Source: Streptomyces sp. NBC_00433 (GTDB lineage Bacteria > Actinomycetota > Actinomycetes > Streptomycetales > Streptomycetaceae). Taken from it: a stretch of 64,000 nt of DNA. The number at the start of each line of letters is the position of its first letter. Position 1 is the first letter of the stretch. The stretch is from contig CP107926.1 in assembly GCA_036015235.1 (NCBI GenBank), positions 7,067,501 through 7,131,500 on the forward strand, given 5' to 3'. The notes below the pieces were generated by a model that saw nothing but the letters and a program-made list of their open reading frames with translations, was not told where the DNA came from and did not search any database. The translations under genes were made by a program, and so were the position numbers. Shown here in pieces: positions 36,742 through 45,589 of this stretch.

Positions 36742-38180
36742 CGGCCGGCGGCGGGTACGAGGACGGCGCGTTCAAGGGCGTACGGGTCACCGTCGCCGGG
36801 CTCGGCGTGTCCGGAGTGCCCGCCGCCAAGGCGCTGCACGCGCTCGGCGCCCGCGTCACCGTGGTCAACGGCGTCGCGGGGGAGCGGCAGCGGGCCGAGG
36901 CGGCGGAGCTGGAGGCGCTGGGCGTCACCGTGCGCCTCGGCGACGGCGAGAGCCTGCCCGAGGGCACCGAGCTGGTCGTCACCGCGCCCGGCTGGAAGCC
37001 GTCGAGCCCGCTGTTCGCCGCTGCGGAGCAGGCGGGCGTCGAGGTCATCGGCGACGTCGAACTGGCCTGGCGGCTGCGTGGCCCCGACGCGGCGCCCTGG
37101 CTCGCGGTCACCGGCACCAACGGCAAGACCACCACGACCAGGATGCTCGCCGCCATCCTCACCGCGGCGGGCCTGCGCACCGCCGCGGTCGGCAACATCG
37201 GCGTCTCGCTCCTCGACGTGGTCCTGGGCGAGGAGCAGTACGACGTCCTCGCCGTGGAGCTGTCCAGCTACCAGCTGCACTGGGCGCCCGGCATCCGCCC
37301 GCATTCCGCGGCGGTGCTCAACCTGGCGCCCGACCACCTGGACTGGCACGGCTCGATGGCCGCCTACGCCGCCGACAAGGGCCGGATCTACCACGGCAAC
37401 AAGGTCGCCTGCGTCTACAACGCCGCCGACCCGCAGACCGAGCGGCTGGTCGAGGAGGCCGACGTCGAGGAGGGCTGCCGGGCGATCGGCTTCACGCTCG
37501 ACGCGCCGCGGATGTCCGAACTGGGCGTGGTCGACGGGCTGCTGGTGGACCGGGCCTTCGTGGCCGACCGCCGCAACAGCGCCCAGGAGCTGGCCGAGAC
37601 CGCCGACGTCCAGCCGCCGGCCCCGCACAACATCGCCAACGCGCTGGCCGCCGCCGCCCTGGCCCGCGCCTACGGGGTGCCGGCCGGCGCGGTCCGCGAG
37701 GGCCTGCGCGCCTTCCGCCCCGACGCGCACCGCATCGAAGAGGTCGCGGTGCTCGACGGGGTGGCCTATGTCGACGACTCCAAGGCCACCAACACCCATG
37801 CCGCGCAGGCCTCGCTGGCGGCGTACGAGCGCGTGGTGTGGATCGCCGGGGGACTCGCCAAGGGCGCCGAGTTCGACGAGCTGGTGGCCGCGGCCGCCGG
37901 GCGGCTGCGCGGGGCGGTGCTCTTCGGCGCCGACCGCGCGCTGATCCGCGAAGCCCTGGCGCGACACGCCCCCCAGGTGCCGGTGGTGGACCTGGAACGG
38001 ACCGACACTGGGGCGATGTCCGCAGCGGTGGACGCTGCCCGGCAGCTGGCCACGGAGGGCGACACGGTCCTGCTGGCGCCCGCCTGCGCGTCGATGGACA
38101 TGTTCAGCAACTACAACCAGCGCGGCGACCTGTTCGCGGAAGCCGTGCGCGCCGCACTGCCGGACTCCGCGGCGCACTAG
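36738..38180 (+). CDS. murD: UDP-MurNAc-L-alanine:D-glutamate ligase
   Basis: MurD adds D-glutamate to the peptidoglycan precursor. The 480-residue protein has VTVAGLGVSGVPAAKALHAL, the ATP loop AVTGTNGKTTTTRMLAAILT, VGNIGVSLLDVVLGEEQYDV, VELSSYQLHW, LNLAPDHLDWHGS, DDSKATNTHAA, WIAGGLAKGAEFDELV and the late APACASMDMFSNYNQRGDLF. The open frame begins much earlier (35661), but ATG 36738 overlaps the mraY stop by four bases and gives the normal N-terminus. Confidence 0.96.
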   Translation: MTAGGGYEDGAFKGVRVTVAGLGVSGVPAAKALHALGARVTVVNGVAGERQRAEAAELEALGVTVRLGDGESLPEGTELVVTAPGWKPSSPLFAAAEQAGVEVIGDVELAWRLRGPDAAPWLAVTGTNGKTTTTRMLAAILTAAGLRTAAVGNIGVSLLDVVLGEEQYDVLAVELSSYQLHWAPGIRPHSAAVLNLAPDHLDWHGSMAAYAADKGRIYHGNKVACVYNAADPQTERLVEEADVEEGCRAIGFTLDAPRMSELGVVDGLLVDRAFVADRRNSAQELAETADVQPPAPHNIANALAAAALARAYGVPAGAVREGLRAFRPDAHRIEEVAVLDGVAYVDDSKATNTHAAQASLAAYERVVWIAGGLAKGAEFDELVAAAAGRLRGAVLFGADRALIREALARHAPQVPVVDLERTDTGAMSAAVDAARQLATEGDTVLLAPACASMDMFSNYNQRGDLFAEAVRAALPDSAAH

Positions 38181-38234
38181 CCGCCGCGGCCGCCTCCCGC
38201 AGGCCGCGGCGCACCGCACCGACGGAGGGGACGC

Positions 38235-39548
38235 ATGACGGCACACGGCTCCACCCCGCGCGGCGCCGCACGCCCCGCCAGGGCGCCCAGCGCCCTGCGC
38301 GGGGCCGCCCGGCTGCCAGGGCGGCTGCGGGAGGCCTGGGACCGGCCGCTGACCGCCTACTACGTGATCCTCGGCGCCGCCCTGCTGATCACCGTGCTCG
38401 GCCTGGTGATGGTCTACTCCGCGTCGATGATCCAGGCGCTGCGCTACGGGCTGCCGTCCACGTACTACTTCCGCAAGCAGCTGCTCGCGGTCGCGATCGG
38501 CTCGGTGCTGCTCTACGCGGCCGCCAGGATGCCGGTCAGGGCGCACCGGGCGCTGGCCTACCCGCTGCTGCTCGGCTCGGTCTTCCTGATGTGCCTGGTG
38601 CAGGTGCCGGGGATAGGGCAGTCGGTCAACGGCAACACCAACTGGATCTCGGTGGGCGGCCCCTTCCAGCTGCAGCCCAGCGAGTTCGGCAAGCTCGCGC
38701 TGGTGCTGTGGGGCGCCGACCTGCTGGCCCGCAAGGGCGACAAGGGCCTGCTGGTGCAGTGGAAGCACCTGCTGGTGCCGCTGATCCCGGTGACCGTGCT
38801 GCTGCTCGGACTCATCATGCTCGGCGGCGACATGGGCACCACGGTGATCCTCACCGCGATCCTCTTCGGCATGCTGTGGCTGGCCGGGGCGCCGACCCGG
38901 CTGTTCGCCGGGGTGCTCGGCGGGGCGAGCGCGCTGGCCGGGCTCGCCATCGTCACCAGCCCCAACCGGATGGACCGGCTGCACTGCATCGCCGCCTCCG
39001 ACCCCGACAACGGGTGCTGGCAGGCCGTGCACGGGATCTACGCCCTCGCCTCCGGCGGCTGGTTCGGTTCCGGGCTCGGGGCGAGCGTGGAGAAATGGGG
39101 CGAACTCCCCGAACCTCACACCGACTTCATCTTCGCCGTGACAGGGGAGGAACTGGGCCTTGCGGGGACACTGTCGGTACTCGCCCTCTTCGCGGCACTA
39201 GGCTACGCGGGTATCCGCGTGGCCGGTTGTACGGAGGACCCCTTCGTCAGGTTCGCAGCGGGTGGCGTGACCACCTGGATCACAGCTCAGGCCGTGATCA
39301 ACATCGGTGCGGTGCTCGGCCTGCTGCCGATCGCCGGAGTCCCGCTCCCGCTGTTCTCCTACGGAGGTTCAGCCCTCCTGCCGACCATGTTCGCGATCGG
39401 GCTGCTGATCTCCTTCGCCAAGAACGAGCCGGCGGCACGAGCCGCGCTGGCCGTGCGGGGGCGGCGGAGCGGGCGCAATTCCCCGAGCCGGGCAATGACA
39501 CGGACGATGCGACGGTACGTCACCCGACGGCCGTCCGGAGAGCGGTGA
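38235..39548 (+). CDS. ftsW: Septal peptidoglycan polymerase FtsW
   Basis: FtsW is the SEDS-family glycosyltransferase that polymerises septal glycan together with FtsI. The 437-residue protein has about ten transmembrane helices and the family patterns VMVYSASMIQALRYGLPSTY, GNTNWISVGGPFQLQPSEFG, IMLGGDMGTTVILTAI, ALASGGWFGSGLGASVEKWG, LPEPHTDFIFAVTGEELG and PLPLFSYGGSALLPTMFAIG. A basic C-terminal tail is cytoplasmic. The start has GGAGGGG upstream. Confidence 0.96.
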   Translation: MTAHGSTPRGAARPARAPSALRGAARLPGRLREAWDRPLTAYYVILGAALLITVLGLVMVYSASMIQALRYGLPSTYYFRKQLLAVAIGSVLLYAAARMPVRAHRALAYPLLLGSVFLMCLVQVPGIGQSVNGNTNWISVGGPFQLQPSEFGKLALVLWGADLLARKGDKGLLVQWKHLLVPLIPVTVLLLGLIMLGGDMGTTVILTAILFGMLWLAGAPTRLFAGVLGGASALAGLAIVTSPNRMDRLHCIAASDPDNGCWQAVHGIYALASGGWFGSGLGASVEKWGELPEPHTDFIFAVTGEELGLAGTLSVLALFAALGYAGIRVAGCTEDPFVRFAAGGVTTWITAQAVINIGAVLGLLPIAGVPLPLFSYGGSALLPTMFAIGLLISFAKNEPAARAALAVRGRRSGRNSPSRAMTRTMRRYVTRRPSGER

Positions 39549-39554
39549 ATTTCG

Positions 39555-40649
39555 GTGCATGTCGTACTCGCCGGCGGGGGGACCGCCGGCCACATCGAGC
39601 CTGCGCTCGCGCTCGCCGATGCCCTGCGCAGGCAGGACCCGACCGTGGGCATCACCGCCCTCGGCACCGAGAAGGGCCTGGAGACCAGGCTGGTGCCGGA
39701 ACGCGGCTATGAACTGGCGCTGATCCCCGCCGTTCCGCTGCCGCGCAGGCCCACCCCCGAGCTGATCACCGTCCCCGGGCGGCTGCGCGGCACCATCAAG
39801 GCCGCCGAGCAGATCCTGGAGCGCACCAAGGCGGACTGCGTCGTCGGCTTCGGCGGCTATGTCGCCCTGCCCGGCTACCTGGCCGCCAAGCGGCTCGGCG
39901 TGCCGATCGTGGTGCACGAGGCCAACGCACGCCCCGGGCTCGCCAACAAGATCGGCTCGCGGTATGCCCACGCGGTCGCCGTCTCCACTCCGGACAGCAA
40001 GCTGCGCGACTCCCGCTACATCGGCATCCCGCTGCGGCGCTCCATCGCCACCCTGGACCGCGCCGCGGCCCGCCCCGAGGCCAGGCACGCCTTCGGCCTC
40101 GACCAGAACCTGCCCACCCTGCTGGTCTCCGGCGGCTCGCAGGGCGCCCGCAGGCTCAACGAGGTGATCGCCACCGTCGCCCCCAGGCTCCAGCAGTCCG
40201 GGGTGCAGATCCTGCACGCGGTGGGCCCCAAGAACGAGCTGCCCAGGGCCGACAACATGCCCGGCATGCCGCCCTACCGCCCGGTGCCCTACGTCGACCG
40301 GATGGATCTCGCCTACGCCGCCGCCGACATGATGCTCTGCCGCGCCGGCGCCATGACGGTCGCGGAGCTGTCCGCGGTCGGCCTGCCCGCCGCCTATGTG
40401 CCGCTGCCGATCGGCAACGGCGAACAGCGGCTCAATGCGCAGCCGGTGGTCAAGGCAGGCGGCGGCCTGCTGGTCGACGACGCGGAGCTGACCCCGGACT
40501 GGGTGCTCGGCAATGTGCTCCCGGTGCTCACCGATCCGCACCGCCTGTACGACATGTCACGCGCCGCCGCCGAGTTCGGCCGCCGCGACGCGGACGACCT
40601 GCTCGTCGGCATGGTGTACGAGGCGGTGGCCGCGCGCCGGGCACGATAG
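39555..40649 (+). CDS. murG: Lipid II synthase MurG (GlcNAc transferase)
   Basis: MurG transfers GlcNAc from UDP-GlcNAc to lipid I, giving lipid II. The 364-residue GT-B protein begins VHVVLAGGGTAGHIEPALAL and shows VVGFGGYVALPGYLAAKRLG, VVHEANARPGLANKIGSR, TLLVSGGSQGARRLNEV, MLCRAGAMTVAELSAVGLPA and YVPLPIGNGEQRLNAQPVV. The GTG start is six bases after the ftsW stop. In mycobacteria murC follows here; in this window it does not. Confidence 0.97.
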   Translation: MHVVLAGGGTAGHIEPALALADALRRQDPTVGITALGTEKGLETRLVPERGYELALIPAVPLPRRPTPELITVPGRLRGTIKAAEQILERTKADCVVGFGGYVALPGYLAAKRLGVPIVVHEANARPGLANKIGSRYAHAVAVSTPDSKLRDSRYIGIPLRRSIATLDRAAARPEARHAFGLDQNLPTLLVSGGSQGARRLNEVIATVAPRLQQSGVQILHAVGPKNELPRADNMPGMPPYRPVPYVDRMDLAYAAADMMLCRAGAMTVAELSAVGLPAAYVPLPIGNGEQRLNAQPVVKAGGGLLVDDAELTPDWVLGNVLPVLTDPHRLYDMSRAAAEFGRRDADDLLVGMVYEAVAARRAR

Positions 40650-40682
40650 ACCCCGCCGGGCGTCAACACACGGGAGGCCGAC

Positions 40683-41510
40683 GTGACAGGACCGGGAGCC
40701 GGTGCCGGAGCCAGACCCGCCGAGCGCGGCGGCCAGGACCGTCCGCGGCTGCCGCACGCGGCGGCCCGCCCGGCCGCCGCCGCGCCCCGCGGGCCGCGGC
40801 TGACCGCGCCCGCCAGGCGTACGGTCCTGATCGCCCTGGCCGTGCTCACCGTGCTGCTCGGCGGCGGCACCTGGGCGGTCTACGGCTCCTCGTGGCTGCG
40901 GGCCGACAAGGTCGCGGTCAGCGGCGCCCGGGTGCTGACCGAGCAGCAGGTCCAGCGGGCCGCCGCCGTACCGCTCGGCGGCCCGCTTGTCTCGGTCGAC
41001 ACCGGGGCGGTCAGGAAGCGGCTGCTCAAGGCGCTGCCCCGGCTGCTCGACGTGTCGGTGCACCGGTCGTGGCCGCACACGATCCGGGTCGAGGTGACGG
41101 AACGCACTCCTTCCGCGGTCCTGAAAAGCGGCGCGAAGTTCATCGAAGTCGACAAGGAAGGCGTCAGGTTCGCCACCGTCGATCAGCGGCCGCGCGGAGT
41201 GCCGGTCGTGCAATTGACGCCGGATCAGTCGGCGAGCCTTCGGCATTTCGGAACAAAGAGACTTCTGCAGGCCGCGATTACCGTCGCGGGCCGGCTGCCG
41301 GAATCGCTCACCGGCCGGGCGACCGCGATCCGGGTGCGTTCCTACGACGCCATCACCGTCGAACTCACCGGCGGCCGGGACGTGATGTGGGGGAGCCAGG
41401 AGGACGCCGCCCGCAAGGCGGCGGTCCTCACCGCGCTGATGAAGGCGGAGCCGCACGCCACGCACTACGACGTCAGCGCCCCCACCGCACCTGCGGCTTC
41501 CGGAAGTTGA
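40683..41510 (+). CDS. ftsQ: Cell division protein FtsQ
   Basis: The 275-residue bitopic divisome protein has a Pro/Arg-rich cytoplasmic N-terminus, one membrane helix (TVLIALAVLTVLLGGGTWAV, about 47-66), a POTRA domain (VAVSGARVLTEQQVQRAAAV, then PRLLDVSVHRSWPHTIRVEV) and an FtsQ-type beta domain. It links FtsL and its partners to the septal machinery. The GTG start has GGGAGG upstream. The gene is followed by the ftsZ promoter region. Confidence 0.93.
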   Translation: MTGPGAGAGARPAERGGQDRPRLPHAAARPAAAAPRGPRLTAPARRTVLIALAVLTVLLGGGTWAVYGSSWLRADKVAVSGARVLTEQQVQRAAAVPLGGPLVSVDTGAVRKRLLKALPRLLDVSVHRSWPHTIRVEVTERTPSAVLKSGAKFIEVDKEGVRFATVDQRPRGVPVVQLTPDQSASLRHFGTKRLLQAAITVAGRLPESLTGRATAIRVRSYDAITVELTGGRDVMWGSQEDAARKAAVLTALMKAEPHATHYDVSAPTAPAASGS

Positions 41511-41772
41511 TGTGTGCGGGACGTCCGCTTCGGTAGTATTCGACCCCTGGTTCACGGAGCACCTGCGTGATCACATAGGGTCAAAAGAAAAACGGGAGGT
41601 TCGGCGTGTTCGTTGAACCACCACCGCTTGTCGACTTAGTGTCTCGTCCCAAAGGAACACACGGGACAGGCATACTGGTAACCCTAAACCTCAGGGTCAG
41701 GGTTCGGAACGGTCCCGGCGAGCGTACCGACCGTCCCACACGATTCGTAAATCGAGGCGAGAGGCCTTCGAC
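41511..41772 (+). promoter_or_regulatory. ftsQ-ftsZ intergenic promoter region
   Basis: This 262-base gap is less GC-rich than its surroundings and contains several possible promoter elements, including CATACT at 41671-41676, and a GTGTC at 41639-41643, the complement of the GACAC core reported for the sporulation regulator WhiA. In Streptomyces coelicolor several promoters, one developmental, lie between ftsQ and ftsZ. I cannot assign individual transcription starts. AGGCGAGAGG just before the GTG can serve as ribosome binding site. Confidence 0.6.
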
Positions 41773-43005
41773 GTGGCAGCACCGCAGAACTACCTCGCAG
41801 TCATCAAGGTCGTCGGCATCGGCGGCGGTGGCGTCAACGCCATCAACCGGATGATCGAGGTCGGTCTCAAGGGCGTCGAGTTCATCGCGATCAACACCGA
41901 TGCGCAGGCCCTGCTGATGAGCGACGCCGACGTCAAGCTCGACGTCGGCCGGGAGCTGACCCGGGGCCTCGGCGCCGGTGCGAACCCGGACGTCGGCCGC
42001 AAGGCCGCAGAGGACCACCGCGAGGAGATCGAAGAGGTGCTCAAGGGCGCCGACATGGTCTTCGTCACCGCCGGCGAGGGCGGCGGCACCGGCACCGGTG
42101 GCGCCCCCGTGGTCGCCAACATCGCCCGCTCGCTGGGCGCCCTGACCATCGGGGTGGTCACCCGCCCCTTCACCTTCGAGGGCCGCCGCCGCGCCAACCA
42201 GGCGGAGGACGGCATCGCGGGGCTGCGCGAGAACGTCGACACCCTGATCGTGATCCCCAACGACCGGCTGCTGTCCATCTCGGACCGCCAGGTCAGCGTG
42301 CTCGACGCCTTCCGCTCCGCCGACCAGGTGCTGCTGTCCGGTGTCCAGGGCATCACCGACCTGATCACCACCCCCGGTCTGATCAACCTGGACTTCGCCG
42401 ACGTGAAGTCCGTGATGTCCGAAGCCGGTTCCGCCCTCATGGGCATCGGTTCCGCCCGCGGGGACGACCGGGCCGTCGCCGCCGCGGAGATGGCGATCTC
42501 CTCGCCGCTGCTCGAAGCGTCCATCGACGGTGCCCGCGGAGTGCTGCTCTCCATCTCCGGCGGCTCCGACCTCGGCCTGTTCGAGATCAACGAGGCGGCC
42601 CAGCTGGTCAGCGAGGCCGCCCACCCGGAGGCCAACATCATCTTCGGCGCGGTCATCGACGACGCGCTCGGCGACGAGGTCAGGGTCACCGTCATCGCGG
42701 CCGGCTTCGACGGCGGCCAGCCGCCCACCAAGGGCAGCCGCGACAAGGTGCTCAACTCGCCCTACGCGGGCCGCGACGACACCCCGGCCGCCGGCGGCCC
42801 CAGGACCGGCGCCCCCGGCGACATCCAGCGTCCCGCGCCCTCCTTCGGCGGCCTGGGCAGCGTCCCGTCCGCCGCACCCGGCGAGCGGGAGTCCGAGCCG
42901 GTCGCCGAGGCCCCGGCCGCGCCGAGCACGCCGGTCGTGCCGCCGGCCCGGCCGTACCAGGACAGCGCGGCCGAAGAGCTCGACGTCCCCGACTTCCTGA
43001 AGTGA
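41773..43005 (+). CDS. ftsZ: Cell division GTPase FtsZ
   Basis: FtsZ is the tubulin homologue that forms the Z ring and, in Streptomyces, the sporulation ladders. The 410-residue protein has VVGIGGGGVNAINRMIE, the tubulin signature GEGGGTGTGGAPVVA, the NDRLL loop, the T7 loop NLDFADVKSVMSEAG, a disordered Pro-rich linker from about 325, and the C-terminal anchor peptide LDVPDFLK that binds SepF and other partners. The start is GTG. Confidence 0.98.
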   Translation: MAAPQNYLAVIKVVGIGGGGVNAINRMIEVGLKGVEFIAINTDAQALLMSDADVKLDVGRELTRGLGAGANPDVGRKAAEDHREEIEEVLKGADMVFVTAGEGGGTGTGGAPVVANIARSLGALTIGVVTRPFTFEGRRRANQAEDGIAGLRENVDTLIVIPNDRLLSISDRQVSVLDAFRSADQVLLSGVQGITDLITTPGLINLDFADVKSVMSEAGSALMGIGSARGDDRAVAAAEMAISSPLLEASIDGARGVLLSISGGSDLGLFEINEAAQLVSEAAHPEANIIFGAVIDDALGDEVRVTVIAAGFDGGQPPTKGSRDKVLNSPYAGRDDTPAAGGPRTGAPGDIQRPAPSFGGLGSVPSAAPGERESEPVAEAPAAPSTPVVPPARPYQDSAAEELDVPDFLK

Positions 43006-43015
43006 CCGCCAGGAC

Positions 43016-43753
43016 GTGATAGGGCACCGCATTTCCGCGAACGGCGCGCACTTCGCCTTCACCGACAGGTGGGGCGGGGTGAGCGCCGTTCCGTACGACA
43101 GCCTCAACCTCGGCGGGGCGGTGGGCGACGACCCGGACGCCGTCCGGGGCAACCGCGACCTTGCCGCCCGCGAGCTGGGCCGCGACCCCGGCCGGACGGT
43201 GTGGATGAACCAGGTGCACGGCCGCGAGGTCGCCGTCGTGCGCGAACCGTGGGGCGCCGCCCCCGCGCCGGAGGTCGACGCCCTGGTCACCACCCGCGCC
43301 GACCTGACCCTCGGGGTGCTCACCGCGGACTGCGTCCCGGTGCTGCTCGCCGACCCGGTCGCCGGGGTCGCCGCCGCGGCGCACGCCGGGCGGCCCGGAA
43401 TGGTCGCCGGGATCGCCACCGCCGCGATTGAGACGATGATCACACTCGGCGCGGACCCGGCCAGGACGACCGCCGTACTCGGCCCGTCGATCTGCGGCAA
43501 ATGCTATGAAGTGCCCGCCGCGCTGCGGGACGAGGTCGCCGCGGTCGAAGCGGCGGCGTACGCCGAGACGAGTTGGGGCACTCCGGCGGTCGACGTGGCC
43601 GCCGGAGTGCGCGCCCAGCTGCTGCGCGCCGGGGTGCGGACGGTCGAGGGACCGGTGGCCTGCACCCTGGAGTCCGCCGACCACTTCTCCTACCGCCGCG
43701 ACCGGGTCACCGGCCGGCTCGCCGGCTACGTATGGCTGGACGGCACCGGGTGA
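43016..43753 (+). CDS. pgeF: Peptidoglycan editing factor PgeF (YfiH/laccase domain)
   Basis: This family removes wrongly incorporated amino acids from peptidoglycan precursors and shows purine nucleoside activity in some members. The 245-residue protein has the metal-site residues His68 (MNQVHGREVA), Cys106 (LTADCVPVLLAD) and His123 (AAAAHAGRPGM), and GPSICGKCYEVPAAL. It lies between ftsZ and the YggS-type gene, the conserved order in Actinobacteria. The GTG start follows the ftsZ stop by ten bases. Confidence 0.92.
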   Translation: MIGHRISANGAHFAFTDRWGGVSAVPYDSLNLGGAVGDDPDAVRGNRDLAARELGRDPGRTVWMNQVHGREVAVVREPWGAAPAPEVDALVTTRADLTLGVLTADCVPVLLADPVAGVAAAAHAGRPGMVAGIATAAIETMITLGADPARTTAVLGPSICGKCYEVPAALRDEVAAVEAAAYAETSWGTPAVDVAAGVRAQLLRAGVRTVEGPVACTLESADHFSYRRDRVTGRLAGYVWLDGTG

Positions 43754-44484
43754 GCGGTTCGCAGGACATCGGCCGCGGCGGGCAGCTCGCCGCGAGCCTC
43801 GCCCGGGTCGAGCAGCGCATCGCCGACGCCTGCCGGGACGCGGGGCGGGACCGCAAGGAGGTGACCCTGATCGTGGTCACCAAGACCTACCCGGCAAGCG
43901 ACGTGAGGCTGCTGGCCGGACTCGGCGTGCGCGAGGTCGCGGAGAACCGCGACCAGGAGGCCGCCGCGAAGGCCGCAGACTGCGCCGATCTGTCGCTGAG
44001 CTGGCACTTCGTGGGCCAGTTGCAGACCAACAAGGTCCGTTCCGTGGTCAGTTACGCTGATCACGTGCACTCTGTCGACCGGCTCCGGCTGGTCACCGCA
44101 CTGTCCTCGGCGGCCACCGCCGCGCAGCGGCAGGTCGGTTGCCTCGTCCAGGTCGCCCTGGACGCGGCGGCGGGGGATCGCGGGGAGCGCGGCGGGGTGG
44201 CACCCGACGCGGTGCCCGCGCTGGCCGACGCCCTCGCGGCGGCTCCCGGGCTGCGGCTCGACGGGCTGATGACGGTGGCGCCGCTGGCCGGAGAATACGC
44301 GGGCCAACCCCGCGCGGCCTTCGACCGGTTGATGGAAATCTCATCCCGCCTGCGCGAGACTCATCCGGCTGCCACCATGGTCTCGGCGGGGATGAGCCAG
44401 GACCTCGACGAAGCGGTGACGGCCGGAGCGACACATGTACGCGTCGGAACGGCGGTACTCGGAGTCCGTCCCGGGCTCCGGTAA
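43750..44484 (+). CDS. YggS/YlmE family pyridoxal-phosphate homeostasis protein
   Basis: The 244-residue single-domain PLP-binding protein has Lys45 in LIVVTKTYPASDVRLL as the likely cofactor lysine, EVAENRDQEAAAKA, WHFVGQLQTNKVRSVV, HSVDRLRLVTAL, LMTVAPLAGEYA and VSAGMSQDLDEAVTAGATHV with VRVGTAVLG. Family members maintain PLP levels and have no known catalysis. The GTG start overlaps the pgeF stop by four bases. Confidence 0.92.
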   Translation: MSGSQDIGRGGQLAASLARVEQRIADACRDAGRDRKEVTLIVVTKTYPASDVRLLAGLGVREVAENRDQEAAAKAADCADLSLSWHFVGQLQTNKVRSVVSYADHVHSVDRLRLVTALSSAATAAQRQVGCLVQVALDAAAGDRGERGGVAPDAVPALADALAAAPGLRLDGLMTVAPLAGEYAGQPRAAFDRLMEISSRLRETHPAATMVSAGMSQDLDEAVTAGATHVRVGTAVLGVRPGLR

Positions 44485-44579
44485 CGTCACCAAACAAGTC
44501 GGACCACAGCATAAATATGGTGTGGCGGCCGTCCCCGACGGCGGCCGAGGACCGCAACCCCGCTGAGAGGACGCAGAGC

Positions 44580-45197
44580 ATGGCCGGCGCGATGCGCAAG
44601 ATGGCGGTCTACCTCGGCCTCGTGGAGGACGACGGATACGACGGCCCGGGCTTCGACCCGGATGACGAGTTCGAGCCGGAGATGGCCGCGCCACCCGCGC
44701 GTGCCGTCACCGAGCAGGAGCGCGCCCCCCGCCGCCCGCACAGCCAGCACGTGCCACCGAGCCAGCACCAGCCGCAGCAGGTCGAGCCGCCGCGGCTCGT
44801 GCACGCCCCGGCACCCCGCGAACCGCGGATCGCCCCCGTGGCGTCCATCACACCCGAACGTCACAGCCTGGAGAAGAACGCAGCGGTGATCATGCCCAAG
44901 GTCGTGTCAGAACGCGAGCCGTACCGGATCACGACACTTCACCCCCGGACCTACAACGAAGCCCGTACCATCGGGGAACACTTCCGTGAAGGCACCCCGG
45001 TGATCATGAACTTGACGGAGATGGACGACACGGATGCGAAGCGACTTGTCGACTTCGCGGCCGGTCTGGTGTTCGGCCTCCACGGGAGCATCGAGCGGGT
45101 GACGCAGAAGGTCTTTCTGCTCTCGCCTGCTAACGTCGATGTCACGGCGGAGGACAAGGCCCGGATCGCCGAGGGCGGGTTCTTCAACCAGAGCTGA
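44580..45197 (+). CDS. sepF: Cell division protein SepF
   Basis: SepF bundles FtsZ filaments and anchors them to the membrane. The 205-residue protein starts MAGAMRKMAVYLGLVEDDGY, an amphipathic membrane-binding helix, followed by a disordered Gln/Pro-rich linker and the SepF core (YRITTLHPRTYNEARTIGEH, PVIMNLTEMDDTDAKRLVDF, FGLHGSIERVTQKVFLLSP). The frame is open upstream, but ATG 44580 with GAGAGGA upstream is the family start. In Actinobacteria, which lack FtsA, SepF is the main FtsZ anchor. Confidence 0.95.
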   Translation: MAGAMRKMAVYLGLVEDDGYDGPGFDPDDEFEPEMAAPPARAVTEQERAPRRPHSQHVPPSQHQPQQVEPPRLVHAPAPREPRIAPVASITPERHSLEKNAAVIMPKVVSEREPYRITTLHPRTYNEARTIGEHFREGTPVIMNLTEMDDTDAKRLVDFAAGLVFGLHGSIERVTQKVFLLSPANVDVTAEDKARIAEGGFFNQS

Positions 45198-45255
45198 GCG
45201 AAACGCAACGTAGGGACCGGCCAACTGGCCGACGAGCAGGGGAGAGGGAAGCGCG

Positions 45256-45543
45256 ATGAGTGTCGCACTCCAGGTGCTGTACATCGCGTTGTACTGCTTC
45301 CTCTTTGTGCTGATCTTCCGATTGGTGATGGATTACGTCTTCCAGTTCGCCCGTTCATGGCACCCTGGGAAGCCGATGGTGGTGGTCCTGGAGGGCACCT
45401 ACACTGTCACCGATCCGCCACTCAAGCTTCTGCGGCGGTTCATCCCGCCGCTGCGCCTCGGGGGCGTGGCGCTCGACCTGTCCTTCTTCGTATTGATGAT
45501 CATCGTTTACATCCTGATCTACGTTGTTGGGAGCTTCATGTGA
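45256..45543 (+). CDS. YggT family membrane protein
   Basis: The 95-residue protein has two transmembrane helices (VLYIALYCFLFVLIFRLVMD and LDLSFFVLMIIVYILIYVVG) separated by a segment with TYTVTDPPLKLLRRFIPPLR, the conserved YggT/YlmG block. It lies between sepF and divIVA as in other Gram-positives. Its exact role is unclear; a link with division or cell envelope is inferred from context. GGGGAGAGGGAAG precedes the ATG. Confidence 0.92.
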   Translation: MSVALQVLYIALYCFLFVLIFRLVMDYVFQFARSWHPGKPMVVVLEGTYTVTDPPLKLLRRFIPPLRLGGVALDLSFFVLMIIVYILIYVVGSFM

Positions 45544-45589
45544 ACGGTGCTAGCTCCCGATATGTCGACGATCACGTTGAGGTGAAGAG

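Noticed and set aside
36707..39712. 1001-codon plus-strand frame across murD and ftsW
   Set aside because: It is a shadow of murD and ftsW, which carry all diagnostic motifs in other frames.
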